Below, piece by piece: positions 59,143 to 64,000 of a DNA stretch of 64,000 nt. The position numbers and the translations under genes are program-made. The notes beneath the pieces were generated by a model. It ran no database searches, was not told the origin of the DNA, and saw nothing but the letters and a program-made list of their open reading frames with translations. The stretch's first letter is position 1. Every line of letters begins with the position of its first letter. Origin of the DNA: Agromyces sp. NDB4Y10 (lineage in GTDB: Bacteria; Actinomycetota; Actinomycetes; Actinomycetales; Microbacteriaceae); assembly GCF_001620055.1 (NCBI RefSeq), contig NZ_LQGY01000024.1, positions 1 through 64,000 of the forward strand. The letters run 5' to 3'.

Positions 59143-60051
59143 CTACTTGGAGGAGGAGAGCGCGTCGGCTCCACCCACGATTTCGGCGATCTGCTGCGTG
59201 ATCTCGGACTGACGGGCCTCGTTGGCCAGTCGCGTGTAGTCCGTGATGAGCTTGTCGGCGTTGTCGGTGGCCGACTTCATCGCCTTCTGCGTCGCCGCGT
59301 GCTTCGCCGCCGCGGACTGCAGCATCGCGTTGAAGATGCGGCTCTCGATGTAGACGGGGAGGAGCCCGTCGAGGACGGTCTCGGCGTCGGGCTCGAACTC
59401 GTAGAGCGGGAACACCTCCGCCTTGCCGGTGGGCGCCTGCTCCTCCTCGGCCTCGACGACCTCGAGCGGCAGCAGTCGGGTGACGACCGGCACCTGCGTG
59501 ATCCGGCTCACGAACCGGTTGTAGACGATGTGGATCTCGTCGACGCCGCCGTCGGCGGAGTCGCGGAGGAATGCCTCGAGCACGGCGTCGGCGACCTCCT
59601 TGGCGGTGTCGAACTCGGGGTTGTCGGTCCCGCCGATCCAGCTGCGCTCGTAGTCCCGGCGTCGGAACGTGAAGTACCCCACCGACTTGCGGCCGATGAG
59701 GAAGTACACGACCTGCTTGCCCTGGCTGCGAAGCAGCTCGGCGAGCTCCTCCGCCTCACGGAGTACCTGCGAGTTGAAGGCGCCCGCGAGGCCGCGGTCC
59801 GACGTGAAGATCACGATCGCGGCGCGGTCGACGCGCTCGGGCTCGGTCGTGAGCACGTGCGAGACGTTCGAGTAGCTCGCCACCGCCGACACCGCGCGAG
59901 TGATCGCGTCGGAGTACGGCGTCGACGCGGCGACGCGCGCCTGCGCCTTCTGGATCCGCGAGGCGGAGATGAGCTCCATCGCTCGCGTGATCTTCTTGGT
60001 CGTCTGCGCCGACTTGATCTTCTGGCGGTAGACCCGAAGCTGCGCTCCCAT
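59143..60051 (-). CDS. atpG: ATP synthase gamma chain
   Basis: This 302-residue rotating central stalk subunit begins [37 protein letters not shown] and ends with the conserved [38 protein letters not shown] helix. The two terminal helices form the coiled coil inside the head. It lies between atpA and atpD. The 83-base gap to atpA (60052-60134) holds a small 6-bp hairpin (60097-60112) of unknown use. Confidence 0.96.
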   Translation of the reverse strand: MGAQLRVYRQKIKSAQTTKKITRAMELISASRIQKAQARVAASTPYSDAITRAVSAVASYSNVSHVLTTEPERVDRAAIVIFTSDRGLAGAFNSQVLREAEELAELLRSQGKQVVYFLIGRKSVGYFTFRRRDYERSWIGGTDNPEFDTAKEVADAVLEAFLRDSADGGVDEIHIVYNRFVSRITQVPVVTRLLPLEVVEAEEEQAPTGKAEVFPLYEFEPDAETVLDGLLPVYIESRIFNAMLQSAAAKHAATQKAMKSATDNADKLITDYTRLANEARQSEITQQIAEIVGGADALSSSK

Positions 60052-60134
60052 GTTTCTCCTGTGTCCTGATTTCCTGTTCCCGGACCCTCACGCCGGCTCG
60101 GCCGACGCCGAGGGCCCGGGGACGAAGGAATCGA

Positions 60135-61772
60135 CTAGCGACGACCCTTGACGATCTTCTCCTGGACGACCTCTTCCTCGGCGATCGCCTCGAACTGCTC
60201 GCTGCCGACCGAGGCGAGCGGCTTGCCCTCACCGGTCTGGAACTCGAGCTTGAACTTGTCGACCTCGGACTCGAGGGTTGCGACCGTCTCGTCGGAGAGC
60301 ACGTTCGACTCGCGGAGGTCCGAGAGCACCGAGGTGTTGCGGCCGAGGTAGTCGAGGAACTCGCGCTCGAAGCGCAGGATGTCCTCGACGGGGACCTCGT
60401 CGAGCTTGCCGTTGGTGCCCGCCCAGATCGAGACGACCTGCTCCTCGACGGGGTACGGCGAGTACTGCGGCTGCTTGAGCAGCTCCGTGAGGCGCGCGCC
60501 GCGCTCGAGCTGGCGGCGGCTGGCCGCGTCGAGGTCGGACGCGAACATCGCGAAGGCCTCGAGTGCGCGGTACTGCGCGAGCTCGAGCTTGAGCGTGCCG
60601 GAGACCTTCTTGATCGACTTGACCTGCGCGTCACCGCCGACTCGCGACACCGAGATGCCGACGTCGACCGCGGGGCGCTGGTTCGAGTTGAACAGGTCGG
60701 ACTGGAGGAAGATCTGTCCGTCGGTGATCGAGATCACGTTGGTCGGGATGTAGGCCGAGACGTCGTTCGCCTTGGTCTCGATGATCGGCAGACCGGTCAT
60801 CGAACCCGCGCCGAGCTCGTCCGACAGCTTCGCGCAACGCTCGAGGAGCCGCGAGTGCAGGTAGAAGACGTCGCCGGGGTACGCCTCACGGCCCGGCGGG
60901 CGGCGCAGCAGCAGCGACACCGCGCGGTAGGCCTCGGCCTGCTTGGACAGGTCGTCGAAGATGATGAGCACGTGCTTGCCGGCGTACATCCAGTGCTGGC
61001 CGATGGCCGAGCCGGTGTACGGCGCGAGGTACTTGAAGCCCGCGGGGTCCGACGCCGGCGCCGCGACGATGGTGGTGTACTCCATCGCACCGGCGTCCTC
61101 GAGCGCGCCCTTCACCGAGGCGATGGTCGAGCCCTTCTGGCCGATCGCGACGTAGATGCAGCGCACCTGCTTGGTGGGGTCGCCCGACTCCCAGTTCGAC
61201 TTCTGGTTGATGATGGTGTCGATGGCGATGGCGGTCTTGCCGGTCTGGCGGTCGCCGATGATGAGCTGGCGCTGGCCGCGGCCGACGGGGATCATCGCGT
61301 CGATCGCCTTGATGCCGGTCTGCAGCGGCTCGTGCACCGACTTGCGCTGCATCACGCCGGGCGCCTGGAGCTCGAGCGCGCGGCGCCCCTCGCTCGCGAT
61401 CTCGCCGAGGCCGTCGATCGGGTTGCCGAGCGGGTCGACGACGCGCCCGAGGTAGCCCTCGCCGACGGGCACCGAGAGGACCTCGCCAGTGCGGGTCACC
61501 TCCATGCCCTCCTCGATGCCGGTGAACTCGCCGAGCACGACGACACCGATCTCGTCCTCGTCGAGGTTGAGCGCGAGGCCGAGCGTGCCGTCCGCGAAGC
61601 GCACGAGCTCGTTCGCCATGACCGAGGGCAGGCCCTCGACGTGGGCGATGCCGTCGGCGGCGTCGACGACGTAGCCGACCTCGGTCTTCTGCGCCGCGCC
61701 CGGCTCGTAGTCCCGGGCGAACTCCGAGAGAGCCGAACGGATCTCGTCGGGGCTGATGGAGAGTTCTGCCAT
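60135..61772 (-). CDS. atpA: ATP synthase subunit alpha
   Basis: This 545-residue non-catalytic nucleotide-binding subunit has Walker [14 protein letters not shown] (about residue 170) and the visible block [36 protein letters not shown]. The start is set at the second ATG, 61772, because AAGGA lies seven bases before it; the first in-frame ATG at 61778 is too close to that site. The C-terminal tail extends slightly beyond the E. coli protein, as in Actinobacteria. Confidence 0.96.
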   Translation of the reverse strand: MAELSISPDEIRSALSEFARDYEPGAAQKTEVGYVVDAADGIAHVEGLPSVMANELVRFADGTLGLALNLDEDEIGVVVLGEFTGIEEGMEVTRTGEVLSVPVGEGYLGRVVDPLGNPIDGLGEIASEGRRALELQAPGVMQRKSVHEPLQTGIKAIDAMIPVGRGQRQLIIGDRQTGKTAIAIDTIINQKSNWESGDPTKQVRCIYVAIGQKGSTIASVKGALEDAGAMEYTTIVAAPASDPAGFKYLAPYTGSAIGQHWMYAGKHVLIIFDDLSKQAEAYRAVSLLLRRPPGREAYPGDVFYLHSRLLERCAKLSDELGAGSMTGLPIIETKANDVSAYIPTNVISITDGQIFLQSDLFNSNQRPAVDVGISVSRVGGDAQVKSIKKVSGTLKLELAQYRALEAFAMFASDLDAASRRQLERGARLTELLKQPQYSPYPVEEQVVSIWAGTNGKLDEVPVEDILRFEREFLDYLGRNTSVLSDLRESNVLSDETVATLESEVDKFKLEFQTGEGKPLASVGSEQFEAIAEEEVVQEKIVKGRR

Positions 61773-61866
61773 TGCCATTTCCTTTTCTGAGGGCCAGGCC
61801 CTGTCCTGTACCGGGGTACAGCTGCTGGTGGGTCGCGGCGCGGACGCCGGTCGGATGGGGCCGGCG

Positions 61867-62661
61867 TCAGCCGGCGAGCTGCTGCCTCAGGTCGTTGAGG
61901 CGGCTGGCGACGCTGCCGTCGATGACGTCGTCGCCGATCTGCACCCGCACGCCGCCGAGGACCTCGGGGTCGACGATCGAGTCGAAGCGGATGCGGCGGC
62001 CGGCCTGGCTTCCGAGCGTGCGCTCGAGCCGGGCGACCTGGTCGTCGGTGAGCGGAACCGCGCTCGTGACGGTGGCGACGTCGAAGCCGCGCTGGTCGGC
62101 GACGACGGATGCCGCGTGCCGCAGCATCTCGCCGATGCGGCGGCCTCGCGGCTGCTGCACCAGGTGTCCGACGATCATCGTGGTGGCCGCCGACGCGCGC
62201 GGGGCGAGCAGCCGCTCGACCAGCCGGACCTTGGCGTCGGTCGAACCGAGCTTCGATCCGAGCGCGAGCTCGAGCTCGGCGTCGGATGCGACCGCGCGCT
62301 GGAACGCGTACAGCTCGGCGTCGACCTCGACCGACTCGCCCGCCGCCTCGGCGGCGACGCGGAGCCCGAGGTCCTCGAGCCCGCCGAGGAAGTCCTCGGC
62401 CGAGGACCAGCGCTGCGACGCCGCGCTCACGAGGAGCGCCGCGGCCGCAGGCTGGAGACGGCCGCCGAAGACGCGCTCGACGAGCGCGCGCTTCTGGTCA
62501 GGACCGGCCTCGTTGTCGGTGAGGGCCGTCCGCAGCTGCGGCGTGGCGCCGATGACCCGGGTCGCGGCGAGGAGGTCGCCGGCGACCGGGAGCTCGGCCC
62601 GGCCGAGCGTCGCGAGCTCCGCTCGCGTCCCGGCCAGGGCCCCTCTCGTAGCGCTGCCCAT
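61867..62661 (-). CDS. atpH: ATP synthase delta chain
   Basis: This 264-residue peripheral stalk subunit is longer than the E. coli delta (about 177 residues), as usual in Actinobacteria. The OSCP signature is visible in its C-terminal part: [64 protein letters not shown]. An N-terminal helical domain binds alpha. The ATG is three bases after the atpF stop. A 94-base gap separates it from atpA. Confidence 0.94.
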   Translation of the reverse strand: MGSATRGALAGTRAELATLGRAELPVAGDLLAATRVIGATPQLRTALTDNEAGPDQKRALVERVFGGRLQPAAAALLVSAASQRWSSAEDFLGGLEDLGLRVAAEAAGESVEVDAELYAFQRAVASDAELELALGSKLGSTDAKVRLVERLLAPRASAATTMIVGHLVQQPRGRRIGEMLRHAASVVADQRGFDVATVTSAVPLTDDQVARLERTLGSQAGRRIRFDSIVDPEVLGGVRVQIGDDVIDGSVASRLNDLRQQLAG

Positions 62662-62664
62662 GGA

Positions 62665-63225
62665 CTACTTCTTCCCTCCTGCGGCGGCCTGCTCGGACGC
62701 CTCGAGGTCGGCGAGGAAGCGGTCGACGACGGCCTTGGCCTTCTGGTCGTCGGTGAGGGTCTCCCCCACCACGCCGGAGGCGAGGTCGATCGCGATGGTG
62801 CCGACCTCGGAGCGGAGCGAGACGAGCGCGGTCTGGCGCTCCGCCTCGATCTGCGCCTGCGCGCTCGCGGTGATGCGAGCCGCCTCGGTCGATGCCTGCT
62901 CCTTCGCGTCGGCGACGATCTTCTTGCCGTCTTCGCGAGCGGTCTCGCGGATCCGGCCGGCCTCGGCACGCGCGTCGGCGAGCTGGGCGGTGTACTCCTC
63001 GAGCGCCGCCTCGGCCTTGCGCTGGGCCTCGTCGGCCTTCGCGATGTTGCCCTCGATCGCCTCGGCACGCTCATCGAGCAGCTTCTGGAGTCGGGGCAGC
63101 GCATAGCGCCAGAAGAAGAGCAGCAGCACCGCGAAGATGACCGCCGACCAGATGATGTCGTAGTCGGCCGGCAGCAGCGGGTTGTACTCCCCCTCGGTAG
63201 CAGCACTCACGACTGCATGAAGCAC
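62665..63225 (-). CDS. atpF: ATP synthase subunit b
   Basis: This 186-residue stator subunit has one N-terminal membrane segment (about residues 24-42, IIWSAVIFAVLLLFFWRYALP) and a long charged coiled coil rich in Ala, Glu and Arg that reaches up to delta. The GTG at 63225 has GAGGAGG six bases upstream. It lies between atpE and atpH. Confidence 0.95.
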   Translation of the reverse strand: MLHAVVSAATEGEYNPLLPADYDIIWSAVIFAVLLLFFWRYALPRLQKLLDERAEAIEGNIAKADEAQRKAEAALEEYTAQLADARAEAGRIRETAREDGKKIVADAKEQASTEAARITASAQAQIEAERQTALVSLRSEVGTIAIDLASGVVGETLTDDQKAKAVVDRFLADLEASEQAAAGGKK

Positions 63226-63253
63226 GATTGCCTCCTCGGTGTGCGTGGCCCGA

Positions 63254-64000
<747 letters not shown>

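Noticed and set aside
60097-60112. Terminator between atpA and atpG
   Set aside because: The 6-bp stem with 4-base loop is short and lies inside an essential operon; at most it adjusts expression or mRNA stability.

Overview
The window is a compact, very GC-rich (about 70%) chromosomal segment of an actinobacterium. The gene content (dxr-rseP-ispG-proS, nusA-ylxR-infB, an F-type ATP synthase operon, a PknB-like kinase with PP2C and FHA partners, Tat-type PhoX) and the very frequent word GGATGCC/GGCATCC fit the Microbacteriaceae (Agromyces, Microbacterium or Leifsonia-like). That placement is inference from style, not from a search. I see no rRNA, tRNA, CRISPR array, insertion sequence or prophage. 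No stretch over 300 bases lacks a gene.

Layout. (1) 1-1633, minus: nusA, ylxR and the 5' end of infB; no rimP beside them. (2) 1789-8260: TetR regulator with a glycosyltransferase, an AGCS sodium/amino-acid symporter, a Tat-exported PhoX-family phosphatase and a DUF1206 membrane protein, lying between nusA and proS. (3) 8340-13202, minus: proS, ispG, a YihY/BrkB membrane protein and a lipoprotein. (4) 13311-17008: a ketone-body module (CoA-transferase subunits A and B, a 3-hydroxybutyrate-dehydrogenase-like SDR, divergent thiolase). (5) 17098-23869: LtrA-like protein, rseP, dxr, a phosphopantetheinyl-transferase-like protein, a PlsC acyltransferase, a secreted lipoprotein and an OsmC protein. 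(6) 23965-30683: gabT, an asparaginase and a polyamine ABC transporter (potDABC). (7) 30835-48496, minus: a nine-gene, 17.7 kb cluster with overlapping or tightly spaced genes: FHA protein, PP2C phosphatase, Ser/Thr kinase, a 1959-residue membrane-anchored Ig/fn3 protein, MoxR ATPase, DUF58 protein, a transglutaminase-fold membrane protein whose catalytic Cys and His are both replaced, a zinc-ribbon/FHA protein and an EccC/EssC-like FtsK ATPase. (8) 48529-53526: aldehyde dehydrogenase, divergent Lrp regulator, class-III aminotransferase and FAD amine oxidase, the catabolic half of a putrescine/polyamine pathway. (9) 53520-57384: DUF4192 protein, an alkylation-repair pair (ogt, tag), yaaA and a small P-loop kinase. 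(10) 57395-64000, minus: ATP synthase genes atpC to atpB, with atpB cut by the window edge.

How the parts work together. Regions 6 and 8 look like one polyamine uptake and degradation system. They share a near-identical 12-bp site upstream of potD and of the aldehyde dehydrogenase/Lrp pair, yet region 7 sits between them. Region 7 is my best candidate for an incompletely described system: a phospho-signalling module (kinase, phosphatase, two FHA readers) joined to an envelope machine (MoxR/DUF58/pseudo-transglutaminase, giant surface protein, type VII-like ATPase) with no recognisable WXG100 substrate or EccB/D/E partner in the window. A second theme is leaderless expression: many genes, including all four of dxr, rseP, ispG and proS, have a TANNNT-like -10 box ending exactly 6 nt before the start codon.
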